From contig JAOADG010000035.1 in the NCBI GenBank assembly GCA_026417415.1, positions 1 to 20,282 on the forward strand: a stretch of 20,282 bases of DNA, given 5' to 3'. Of the stretch, positions 1 to 7,804 are shown one piece after another (positions within the stretch are counted from its first letter, which is position 1; each line of letters begins with the position of its first letter). Origin of the DNA: a bacterium (lineage in GTDB: Bacteria > Electryoneota > JAOADG01). The notes below the pieces were generated by a model. The model was not told where the DNA came from. It saw nothing but the letters and a program-made list of their open reading frames with translations, and searched no databases. A program made the position numbers and the translations under genes.

Positions 1-1874
1 TCAAGATAAACCTTTGCACGGTGTTCAAATTGAACACCAAATAAATTTTGGAAAAATTCCTTCAGTCCGCAATTTTTTTGTTCTTCATTATATTTTTGAG
101 TAAGCCATACCCCCAACATTTTAGTTCTAAGATCGCATGCTTGTAAGGCACAAATCAGTTCAATTGCAATCACATTTGATGTGTTTTGTATCACAGAGCA
201 ACAGTGTCGTGCTGCATTGGTTGCCATAGATACATGATCTTCAGCATTAGAAGAAGTCGGAATCGAATCTACAGATGCTGGATGGCAAAGAATTTTATTG
301 TCGGATACTAAAGATGCTGCAGTATATTGAAAAATCATAAATCCACTGTGCAGTCCATTGCCTAACAAGGTTAAATTGGCAGGTAATCCACGATTGTGAT
401 TCGAATCCAACAACAATTGGATTCTTCTTTCTGAAATGCTGGCTAATTCCGATATGGCGATTTTTAAGCAATCCGCAGCAATGGCAATCGGTTCACCATG
501 AAAATTCGCAGCAGAACAGTGAGTCGTGCCAAGTGTTGAAGAAAATTCATGTTCAAAACGAGTATCTTGAAAAACGAAATCTTTCATTCCATTCCGAAGT
601 ATGGATGAAAAAAACAGTGGGTTGTCCGTCGCTGAGTTCATCTCTATTTCAACTTTTTCTTTTACACTTTGGATCGTGTCCCAAACAGCACCGTGAACCT
701 GAGGAATAGCACGAATGCTGTAATCATCTTGAGCATCTTCTTCATAACCGATTCGATTGACCAATTCATTCCCTTGAAGAAGATTGAGCATTTGAAAAGA
801 GGTCACCATCTGTCCAATATGTGGCCGTACCACTTGTGCGATTGGTTCAAAAGCACGTGTATGTCCAGAAACTGCTGATAAAGTTAGTGCACCCGCTTGA
901 TTGGCTGCATCATAAAGTAAGAGAGCATCATACACCGCATGGGCTAACAGAGAAGCTGCAACGGTTGCACCATTGGTCATGGCTAAGCCATCTTTCATCG
1001 TAAGATCTTGTTCTCGGAGAGGTTCTAATCCTACTGCTTTCCACGCTTCTTCACCGCGAAGCAATGCCAATGGATGATCAGATAAATACTCTTCTAATTG
1101 GTTTTGTTGTAAACCGAATGTTTTGGGATTAAGATGTAAAATCCGACAATCATCATTGTTATCTACTAAAGCATATTTAGCGTTTGTAGATGGAAAAGCA
1201 TTACAAGAAGATAAATCCGTTGGCCTGCGAACTATCCATGCTTTTCCTTTTCCAATTAATACTAGAAATAAATGTGCGAGTGGAGCTAAATCACCACTTG
1301 AACCTACACTCCCTTTTTCAGGTACATATGGGATAATTCCTGAATTTAACATCTCTTCCAGTTTTTGAAGAACTTGTATAGAAACTGCAGAAAAACCCTG
1401 TGAAAAGGTTTTTAATCTAAGGAGCATTATTCCACGAACTATTTCAACAGGCAATGGTTTTCCAACACCAGTTGCATGGGAGTAAAGGATATTGGCAGAG
1501 AGCCAACCCGATTGGTCGGAAGGTAATGGATACCTTCTGGCAGAACCAAAGCCAGTAGTTACACCATAAATTCGTTTATTTTGTTTAAGATACTTTTCTA
1601 ATTCGTTGCGTGTTTGGTATAGATTGGAATTGGGATCATCTATTAAATTTCGGTCAATTTCAACTTTTGGATAATAACCGTTTTGATCACCACGAGTACA
1701 GAAAATAAAATCTTCTAAAGATAGCCAACAGTTAGAATTTTCTCGAATCTTTTGTAAAAAACGATATACAATGGTTGGCACATCGTTGCTATTGAAATTT
1801 TCGCGCAATTGGAGATAAAGCTCTTGGAAGGGAATTTGTCTAAGTGTGATCGTTTTCAATGAACTATATTGCAT
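1..1874 (-). CDS. hutH: Histidine ammonia-lyase (MIO family), C-terminus cut by window edge
   Basis: Predicted to deaminate L-histidine to urocanate, the first step of histidine degradation, in the cytoplasm. 624 codons are open from the ATG at 1874 to the edge; roughly 25-30 C-terminal residues are probably missing. Visible motifs: YGVTTGFG (103-110), SHATGVG (132-138), MIO loop GSVGSSGDLAPLAH (188-201), TNGAT (300-304), QDDYSIR (382-388), NFHGEP (457-462), and SNAEDHVSM (542-550). Residues matching the Pseudomonas enzyme's Tyr53, His83, Asn195, Gln277, Tyr280, Arg283, Phe329 and Glu414 all seem present, which favours histidine over phenylalanine or tyrosine. Odd points are Ser for Ala in the MIO triad, about 50 extra N-terminal residues before LSLEDF, an insertion near 212-280 and another near 420-455. 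There is no other Met before residue 150, and the ATG lies 11 nt after the hisS stop, so this start is firm and the gene is probably co-transcribed with hisS. Confidence 0.9.
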   Translation of the reverse strand, partial: MQYSSLKTITLRQIPFQELYLQLRENFNSNDVPTIVYRFLQKIRENSNCWLSLEDFIFCTRGDQNGYYPKVEIDRNLIDDPNSNLYQTRNELEKYLKQNKRIYGVTTGFGSARRYPLPSDQSGWLSANILYSHATGVGKPLPVEIVRGIMLLRLKTFSQGFSAVSIQVLQKLEEMLNSGIIPYVPEKGSVGSSGDLAPLAHLFLVLIGKGKAWIVRRPTDLSSCNAFPSTNAKYALVDNNDDCRILHLNPKTFGLQQNQLEEYLSDHPLALLRGEEAWKAVGLEPLREQDLTMKDGLAMTNGATVAASLLAHAVYDALLLYDAANQAGALTLSAVSGHTRAFEPIAQVVRPHIGQMVTSFQMLNLLQGNELVNRIGYEEDAQDDYSIRAIPQVHGAVWDTIQSVKEKVEIEMNSATDNPLFFSSILRNGMKDFVFQDTRFEHEFSSTLGTTHCSAANFHGEPIAIAADCLKIAISELASISERRIQLLLDSNHNRGLPANLTLLGNGLHSGFMIFQYTAASLVSDNKILCHPASVDSIPTSSNAEDHVSMATNAARHCCSVIQNTSNVIAIELICALQACDLRTKMLGVWLTQKYNEEQKNCGLKEFFQNLFGVQFEHRAKVYL

Positions 1875-1885
1875 ATTTCCACCGC

Positions 1886-3403
1886 TTAACGAGTTCTGTT
1901 CAAACGTTTGATAATTTCTGCAACCATATTTTCTTTGGGTACTTCAAATTGGGCCGGTTGTTCTTGTCGCCATTCACTCCGATCGGAAATGGTATCACTT
2001 AATTGACGACCTAACTCCAAATCTTTGATTTGTACTGTCCCTTTTTCAAATTCGGATTCACCCGCAATGATTGCAAATGGAATTCGCAAACTATCCGCGT
2101 ACTTCAGTTGTTTACCAATGTTTCCGCTTCCTAAAAACAATTCTGTCTTGATTCCCGCTTTTCTCAACGTATGAACTATTTGATGGTATTCTGTTGCGTA
2201 GTTTTTATCCAAAATGGTTACTAATACCTCTGTGAGTGATGAATGAATACGGTGACGGTTGAGGGTAGTCAAGGCAGCAAGCAAACGATCTACCCCAATG
2301 CTGGCACCAGTTGCGGGGACCTTCTGACCAGTAAAACGTTCCACCAAATTGTCATATCGGCCGCCACCAAAAACAGAGCCAAAGGATTTAATCATTCCAT
2401 CTTCATCGGTGATTTGAAAAGTCAAAATCCCTTCATATACAGGGCCAGTATAGTAACTGAGGCCACGAACAATTAATGGATCAAATTCTACTTGATTGAC
2501 CTCATATCCTAAAGCAGTTAAATGTCGATCGATTTCACGTAATTCAGAAATTCCTTCTAAACCGATAGGAGATTTACCTACGATGTCTTCCAATTGATCA
2601 CAAACCAAAGCTCTATTTTCGCCGCGCGTTGTAAGATAACGAACCAAGGATTGAACCTCTTGATCTGAAAGTTGGAGACCGGGAGTAAAGTCGCCTGAAG
2701 AATCACGTCGTCCACTTGTTAACAGTTGAACCACTCCGTCCATACCAATTTTATCAATTTTATCAATAGATCGAAAAATATCATTTGTAGTAACTTCTTT
2801 GACAGATTTGCGTATGGACCCTTTTGCATCAACAATTTCTGATGTGATGACTTTAGAAAAATTGGTTAACCCTGCTGCCTCTAAAACTCCATTTAAAACC
2901 TTGCGATTATTCACTTTGACAATGTACTGACCTATTTCAATCCCTAAAGCATCAAATGTATCACAGATGACACAACAGATTTCAGCATCCGCAATTACCG
3001 ACGAGGTTCCTACGGTATCAAAATCAAATTGATAAAATTCCCTAAAACGGCCAGGCCCCGGTTTTTCAAAACGATAGACCGGTCCCACCTGATAACGGCG
3101 AAACGGTTTAGGCAAATCGGGATACATGGAAACTACACGAGATAAGGGAGCAGTTAAATCGTAACGTAAAGCAATCCATTCATTATCTTCGTTTTTCCAA
3201 GAAAAAATGCCTCCTTCTGGTTGATCACTTTCGGGTAAAAACTTTCCTAAAATATCAACATATTCAATCGCTGGTGTTTCCAAAGGTTGAAAGCCATAGA
3301 GTTCATAAACGTTGCGAATGGTTTCAATCATTGCATTTCGTTGACGTATATCGGTAGCAAAGATATCACGAAATCCTTTGTAAAGACGTGGTTTGACGCT
3401 CAT
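1886..3403 (-). CDS. hisS: Histidyl-tRNA synthetase, divergent alphaproteobacterial-like type
   Basis: Class II synthetase that charges tRNA-His with histidine in the cytoplasm. At 505 aa it is longer than the usual bacterial enzyme of about 420-430 aa. Motif 1 lies in the N-terminal region, followed by LRYDLTAPLSRVV (79-91), motif 2 RYQVGPVYRFEKPGPGRFRE (103-122), the HisA motif VRGLSYYTGPVYE (312-324), motif 3 GGGRYDNLVE (346-355) with GASIGVDRL (366-374), and a C-terminal anticodon-binding domain (about 390-505). The motif 2 loop reads EKPGPGRFRE instead of the common bacterial ERPQKGRYRQ. A segment near 207-245 (FRSIDKIDKIG, GRRDSSGDFT) resembles the enzymes of most alphaproteobacteria. 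The HisA motif has Ser315 where Asp or Glu is usual. AGAAAGG just upstream of the ATG is a fair ribosome binding site. The gene sits 23 nt after the YD-repeat gene and 11 nt before hutH. Confidence 0.95.
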   Translation of the reverse strand: MSVKPRLYKGFRDIFATDIRQRNAMIETIRNVYELYGFQPLETPAIEYVDILGKFLPESDQPEGGIFSWKNEDNEWIALRYDLTAPLSRVVSMYPDLPKPFRRYQVGPVYRFEKPGPGRFREFYQFDFDTVGTSSVIADAEICCVICDTFDALGIEIGQYIVKVNNRKVLNGVLEAAGLTNFSKVITSEIVDAKGSIRKSVKEVTTNDIFRSIDKIDKIGMDGVVQLLTSGRRDSSGDFTPGLQLSDQEVQSLVRYLTTRGENRALVCDQLEDIVGKSPIGLEGISELREIDRHLTALGYEVNQVEFDPLIVRGLSYYTGPVYEGILTFQITDEDGMIKSFGSVFGGGRYDNLVERFTGQKVPATGASIGVDRLLAALTTLNRHRIHSSLTEVLVTILDKNYATEYHQIVHTLRKAGIKTELFLGSGNIGKQLKYADSLRIPFAIIAGESEFEKGTVQIKDLELGRQLSDTISDRSEWRQEQPAQFEVPKENMVAEIIKRLNRTR

Positions 3404-3426
3404 AACAAAACCTTTCTAATAGAATA

Positions 3427-4290
3427 TTACCGATGGTTCAAAAAATAATGGTACACATATCTAAAGTAAGTTTTCGTAGAATCAGAAATGGTTTGGATAG
3501 ATCGAACTTTTAGATTTCTTGAGTCAAATTGATTTTCAATTTTTATTTCCACAAGACCCTTTGGATTTACCTTTTGGATGAGAATCTCATTTCCATTTTC
3601 ATCATATTGATAGGTCCAAGTAAACAACATTGCATCATTTTTATAGACCTTTTTAGATACCACATTGCCATTTTGATCGTATTGATAGAATACAGAGTCC
3701 TTTTGATTTTTGTCATTATACAGTTTTGTTGCACTAGAAATGAGACCATCCAACCCGAAAATTAAACGATAGTCAATGTGGTATAAAATTTTTTGATTCG
3801 AATCCGATTTAGTGAGGATAATACTTGTATCCATTGCATTTCTTTGATATTGAAAAAGTGCTACTAAATCGTTCTTAGAAGAATATTCTTTGTAGGAAAG
3901 CACTCTACCTAAATCATCGTAAGTATAAGTTGCGTAGTTTATCAACCGATTGATTGAATCAAGATTCTGTTGTTTGATCAGATTTGATTTGCGGTCATAT
4001 TCTGCTATAATACGGCTTTCTGGAAGTTGATTGGTCCCATAAACCAAAAGTTCTACCAAATTCCCATTTGAGTCATATCGTTGTTCATAGTACTTTTGAT
4101 TCAATGATTGAAAGGTAGAATCGGTGAAATAGCATACCACCAGTTCTATATGATGCTTTTTGTATTGTGCTTTTTCAGATAAATCTTGAATTTTTTGCGT
4201 GAGAGTAATAGCAGGTTCAAGATGGGCATATCCATTGACATACCATTGCAATCCCAAAAAGAAAACCAATTGTGTAAGTCGAAGCATCAT
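3427..4290 (-). CDS. Small exported YD-repeat (RHS-like) protein of unknown role
   Basis: A 287-aa protein with an N-terminal hydrophobic stretch (about 4-20) that looks like a signal peptide. No lipobox cysteine is evident, so it is probably periplasmic or exported. The body carries about six YD-type repeats of the form YD-x-x-G-N-hydrophobic, at roughly 72-84, 98-110, 124-136, 204-216, 229-241 and 255-265; the clearest are YDSNGNLVELLVY and YDQNGNVVSKKVY. In known families such repeats build RHS/teneurin beta shells, but this protein is far too short for an RHS toxin shell and has no toxin domain. Small Bacteroidota proteins with this repeat are usually of unknown function. It lies between the GGGP-synthase-like gene (11 nt) and hisS (23 nt) in the same operon. 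No Shine-Dalgarno is seen. Two Met codons in a row begin the frame, so the start could be one residue later. Confidence 0.75.
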   Translation of the reverse strand: MMLRLTQLVFFLGLQWYVNGYAHLEPAITLTQKIQDLSEKAQYKKHHIELVVCYFTDSTFQSLNQKYYEQRYDSNGNLVELLVYGTNQLPESRIIAEYDRKSNLIKQQNLDSINRLINYATYTYDDLGRVLSYKEYSSKNDLVALFQYQRNAMDTSIILTKSDSNQKILYHIDYRLIFGLDGLISSATKLYNDKNQKDSVFYQYDQNGNVVSKKVYKNDAMLFTWTYQYDENGNEILIQKVNPKGLVEIKIENQFDSRNLKVRSIQTISDSTKTYFRYVYHYFLNHR

Positions 4291-4301
4291 TAGAAAAGGT
4301 T

Positions 4302-5048
4302 TTAACCATTCAAAGCAGCAACAAAATCACGAAGTTGGCTAACTCCGAATTGTTCAAAATGTGTTCCTACCACTACGAAATCTGCTCCGCTTTGAACAGC
4401 AGTGCGAATACCATCTTCGCTTCGTATCCCACCTCCCACAATTAAGGGGATGGTCAGTTCATTTTTTACACTACGAATCATTTCGCTCGGAACAGGATGT
4501 TTTGCACCGCTTCCAGCTTCCAAATACACCAACTTAAAACCTAATTGTTCTCCTGCTAAAGCGTGTGCAACAGCAAGTTCCGGTTTATCGCGAGGTATCG
4601 GTAAAGATCCACTTACAAATTCGGCAGTAGTAATCTTTCCAGATTCGATCAACAGATAAGCTACCGAAATGACTTCAACCTGTAAGTGCTTAATCATTGG
4701 AGCAGCAATAACATGTTCACCAATCAGAAACTGAGGATTTCGTGAGGATAACAATGATAGCAGCAAAATCGCGTCCACATTTTTTGTAACTTGGCTACTG
4801 TTGCCCGGAAAAAGTAATAGGGGTATAGTTACTGTAGATCGTATTGCTTGTAAACTTTCGTGAAATGTATTCCCACTTAAAAAACTGGTACCAAACAGCA
4901 ATGCAGCAGCACCGTTTTGTTCGGCGGTTGTCGCAGTTTCTAACAGTTCAGAAATGCTTTTTCGATCGGGGTCTAACAATACAAACAGCCCAGGACCTAC
5001 GTTTTTACGGTAGTCAAGAAGATATTGATAGGTCGAAATACCTTTCAT
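4302..5048 (-). CDS. Geranylgeranylglyceryl phosphate synthase-like protein (GGGPS/PcrB family)
   Basis: A TIM-barrel prenyltransferase expected to join a polyprenyl diphosphate to sn-glycerol 1-phosphate, making an ether lipid precursor at the membrane surface. The 248 residues contain the family landmarks: LLDPDR (24-29, metal-binding Asp), FPGN (80-83), YLEAGSGA (175-182), HPVP (184-187), the phosphate-binding VGGGIRS (204-210) and VVVGTH (225-230). The length suits the bacterial and archaeal group II enzymes that occur in Bacteroidota. Chain length (geranylgeranyl or longer) cannot be read from the sequence with certainty. The gene starts only 5 nt after the alaS stop and has no good Shine-Dalgarno, which suggests translational coupling. 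No geranylgeranyl diphosphate synthase or second-step prenyltransferase is in the window. Confidence 0.88.
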   Translation of the reverse strand: MKGISTYQYLLDYRKNVGPGLFVLLDPDRKSISELLETATTAEQNGAAALLFGTSFLSGNTFHESLQAIRSTVTIPLLLFPGNSSQVTKNVDAILLLSLLSSRNPQFLIGEHVIAAPMIKHLQVEVISVAYLLIESGKITTAEFVSGSLPIPRDKPELAVAHALAGEQLGFKLVYLEAGSGAKHPVPSEMIRSVKNELTIPLIVGGGIRSEDGIRTAVQSGADFVVVGTHFEQFGVSQLRDFVAALNG

Positions 5049-5053
5049 AAATA

Positions 5054-7696
5054 TTATCCGAGCATTGCTGCAACTACTTCAGGGACCACACGTAAACCGT
5101 CGTGAAGTTTTGTGCCATCTTTTGCACCGGCAGTTGCTAAATGTGCTTTACCACCACCACCACCACCAGCAGCATGAGCCACCTGTTTGATGATTTCACC
5201 CGCTTTAAGACGATGAGTAGAAAGTAAATCATCCGTCACTGCTGCAGCAAAAGAAGCATTTCCTGTATGGGATGAACCTAACACAATCACTACTTTTTCA
5301 TAATCTGACCGTACAATATCGCAAATGACCTTTAGGGTTTCTGTGCTTGCACCTTCAATTTCGGCGGTTACTACTCGAACATCTCCAATCCGAAGCGCTT
5401 CATGAACCAATTCTTTTGCTTTAGAACGAGCCCATTTCATTTCCAACTGTTGATACTCTTTTTCTAATTGGCGTTTTTCTTCTAACGTTTTTTCTAATTT
5501 GTCCACAATATCACTACCAGAACTATTTAACAGCCACTCCATTTTCGAAAATTGCAAATTCCTTTTTCTATAAAATTCAAACGCTTTACTTCCCGTTAAA
5601 GCTTCAATTCGTCTAACACCAGCAGCGGCACCTGTTTCTGTAGTGATAACAAATATACCAAGTTGAGAGGTATGTTGTACGTGAGTTCCGCCACACAACT
5701 CTTGGGAAACAACTTTTCCCTCGTGGTCAAAAATACGAACCACACGTACCATTTCACCGTATTTCTCATCAAACATTGCCTCAATTTTTCCAGTTTCAAT
5801 ATCAGAACGTAAAGAAGCCATGGACTCTATTGAGGGGACAACGGTTTCATCCTTTAAGATATGATCATTCACCCATTGTTCAATTTCAACGACTTTATCC
5901 CATGGAATTTTTTCATAATGAGTAAAATCAAAACGCAGATAATTAGGATCGACCAAAGATCCTGCTTGATGAATATGCCGACCCACCACTTCCCGTAATG
6001 CTTGGTTTAATAAATGTGTTGCTGTATGATTACGCATTAAATCCAATCTGCGAGTTTCATTGATGCTACAGAAAACTTTGGAGGGAACAAATTCTGTCCA
6101 TTCCAACAATCGGCAACGGTGAATATTCCCTAATTCGGAAGGTCTCACATCAAAAACTTCAGCGGTCAACCCCTCACCTTGAATCAATCCAAAATCTGCA
6201 ACTTGTCCCCCTCCTTCAGCATAGAAAGGTGTTTCAGCGACAATTAACTCCAAAACCAACGTACCATCTGTGTTTTCATTCAATCGCCAACGTAGCACAT
6301 CGGTTTCAACGGTAAAATTTTCAAATCCAACAAATTGACCTATTCCTTCTTGCACAACAATCCACTCATTCAGTGTAGTTTCTTGATGTTGAACCTTTGA
6401 TGCACTACGTCCACGATTGCGTTGTTCTTCCAGATGTCGCATAAATCCATCGCGATCTACATAAAGACCAATCTCTCTTGCCATAAGTTCTGTTAGATCC
6501 AGCGGAAATCCGAACGTGTCATAAAGTTGCCATACAACCTCGCCGGATAGAGTATCTCCTTTACGTAACTTACTTGCTTCGGTTTCAAAACGTTCTATCC
6601 CAAAATCTAAAGTTTTTGAGAAATTTTGTTCTTCTGCACGTATCACACGTATAATATGTTCCTTACGAACGCGTAGTTCTGGATAAAAGTCCCCCATTGC
6701 TTCATCCAAAACAGGAACCAATTCACATAAAACTGGTCGTTCTAAGTGCAATTTTCTTGCGTACCTTGCTGCGCGACGCAACAATCGCCTTAAAACATAT
6801 CCACGACCTTCGTTGCCCGGTAATGCACCATCTGCAATAGCAAAAGAGAGTGCACGGACATGATCTGCAAGAACTCGATGGGGGATACCGCGATCATCTT
6901 CATAATAATCCATCCCTGATAATTCAGAAACTTTTTGAATCAAAGGAACAAATAGATCAATACTGTAATTTGAACGAACATTTTGAAGAATGGAGGAAAT
7001 GCGTTCAAACCCCATTCCTGTATCTACATGTTTGGAAGGTAATGGGTGAAGTTCACCGGAACTATCCCGATTGTATTGAATAAACACCAAATTCCAGATT
7101 TCTAAAAAGCGTGGGGAACCTGTATTTACACCAGCAGAAGGATTTTGATCAAATTCAACACCGCGATCAAAGTGAATTTCGCTACAAGGTCCACAAGGAC
7201 CTACGTCCCCCATTTCCCAAAAATTATCTTTTTTACCCCACCTTGAAATATGGGATGAATGAATATCAGTCACTTCACACCAAAGTTTCTCTGCTTCATC
7301 ATCATCTTCATACACAGTAGCATAAAGTCGCTCTTTAGGGAGTTTCCAAACATCGGTTAGAAGTTCCCATGCCCATTGTATCGCTTCACGTTTGTAATAA
7401 TCTCCAAAACTCCAATTTCCCAGCATTTCAAAGAACGTATGATGGTAAGTATCCACTCCTACCTCTTCGAGGTCGTTGTGCTTTCCTGACACACGGATAC
7501 ACTTTTGAGAATTAACTGCACGTTTGTAAGGGCGACTACCTACACCTAAAAAAACGTCTTTGAATTGATTCATTCCAGCATTGGTGAATAATAGAGTTGC
7601 ATCACCGCGAGGAATTACAGGGCTACTCGGAACAAAAGTGTGTGCCTTTTGCTCAAAAAAAGAGATAAACTGTTGTCTAATTTCGTTGGCTGTCAT
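5054..7696 (-). CDS. alaS: Alanyl-tRNA synthetase
   Basis: Charges tRNA-Ala and hydrolyses mischarged Ser/Gly-tRNA-Ala in the cytoplasm. The 880 aa is full length for a bacterial AlaRS. The aminoacylation domain (1 to about 240) includes FTNAGMNQFK (37-46), GKHNDLEEVG (71-80) and FFEMLGNWSFGDY (88-100). The tRNA-recognition domain has GNEGRGYVLRRLLRRAAR (294-311). The editing domain keeps the zinc-site motifs HTATH (557-561) and CGGTH (668-672). A coiled coil at about 725-765 leads into the C-Ala domain, which ends with a glycine run (844-849) and a conserved AGAKDG (856-861). It is the first gene of the five-gene leftward operon. No Shine-Dalgarno precedes the ATG; a plausible promoter lies 27-55 nt upstream. 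Nothing is missing among the key residues. Confidence 0.98.
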   Translation of the reverse strand: MTANEIRQQFISFFEQKAHTFVPSSPVIPRGDATLLFTNAGMNQFKDVFLGVGSRPYKRAVNSQKCIRVSGKHNDLEEVGVDTYHHTFFEMLGNWSFGDYYKREAIQWAWELLTDVWKLPKERLYATVYEDDDEAEKLWCEVTDIHSSHISRWGKKDNFWEMGDVGPCGPCSEIHFDRGVEFDQNPSAGVNTGSPRFLEIWNLVFIQYNRDSSGELHPLPSKHVDTGMGFERISSILQNVRSNYSIDLFVPLIQKVSELSGMDYYEDDRGIPHRVLADHVRALSFAIADGALPGNEGRGYVLRRLLRRAARYARKLHLERPVLCELVPVLDEAMGDFYPELRVRKEHIIRVIRAEEQNFSKTLDFGIERFETEASKLRKGDTLSGEVVWQLYDTFGFPLDLTELMAREIGLYVDRDGFMRHLEEQRNRGRSASKVQHQETTLNEWIVVQEGIGQFVGFENFTVETDVLRWRLNENTDGTLVLELIVAETPFYAEGGGQVADFGLIQGEGLTAEVFDVRPSELGNIHRCRLLEWTEFVPSKVFCSINETRRLDLMRNHTATHLLNQALREVVGRHIHQAGSLVDPNYLRFDFTHYEKIPWDKVVEIEQWVNDHILKDETVVPSIESMASLRSDIETGKIEAMFDEKYGEMVRVVRIFDHEGKVVSQELCGGTHVQHTSQLGIFVITTETGAAAGVRRIEALTGSKAFEFYRKRNLQFSKMEWLLNSSGSDIVDKLEKTLEEKRQLEKEYQQLEMKWARSKAKELVHEALRIGDVRVVTAEIEGASTETLKVICDIVRSDYEKVVIVLGSSHTGNASFAAAVTDDLLSTHRLKAGEIIKQVAHAAGGGGGGKAHLATAGAKDGTKLHDGLRVVPEVVAAMLG

Positions 7697-7722
7697 CGTT
7701 ACTAAAGTTAGACGTTATATTT

Positions 7723-7751
7723 GATATATTTGTTAAACGATGAATATGCAA
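7723..7751 (-). promoter_or_regulatory. Candidate promoter for the alaS operon
   Basis: Read on the minus strand, TTGCAT (7746-7751) is followed after exactly 17 nt by TATATC (7723-7728). This gives a leader of about 20 nt before the alaS ATG. The spacing is ideal and the boxes match the housekeeping consensus in 4-5 of 6 positions, but the region is AT-rich, so a chance match is possible. Confidence 0.4.
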
Positions 7752-7777
7752 TTTGAAATCACATCTTACAAATTTCA

Positions 7778-7790
7778 TTCTAAATTAGAA
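7778..7790. repeat. 13-bp palindrome upstream of alaS (possible operator)
   Basis: TTCTAA-A-TTAGAA is a perfect 6-bp dyad around one central base. It lies between the stop of the TPR gene and the candidate alaS promoter, about 27 bp upstream of the -35 box. It could be a protein binding site. A role as terminator is unlikely because the stem is short and AT-rich. Confidence 0.3.
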
Positions 7791-7804
7791 AAAGGTTGTA
7801 CGTG

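Noticed and set aside
669-1368. Three short plus-strand open frames (669-878, 821-1003, 1123-1368)
   Set aside because: They lie opposite the clear ammonia-lyase gene, overlap one another and show no protein-like features.
1-1874. Phenylalanine or tyrosine ammonia-lyase as the identity of the lyase
   Set aside because: The SHATGVG and AEDHVSM motifs and the Gln382/Tyr385/Arg388 set fit the histidine enzyme better, though the unusual MIO triad leaves some doubt.
3427-4290. RHS toxin or polymorphic toxin system
   Set aside because: The protein is only 287 aa and has YD repeats alone. No RHS core motif, toxin tip or immunity gene is present.
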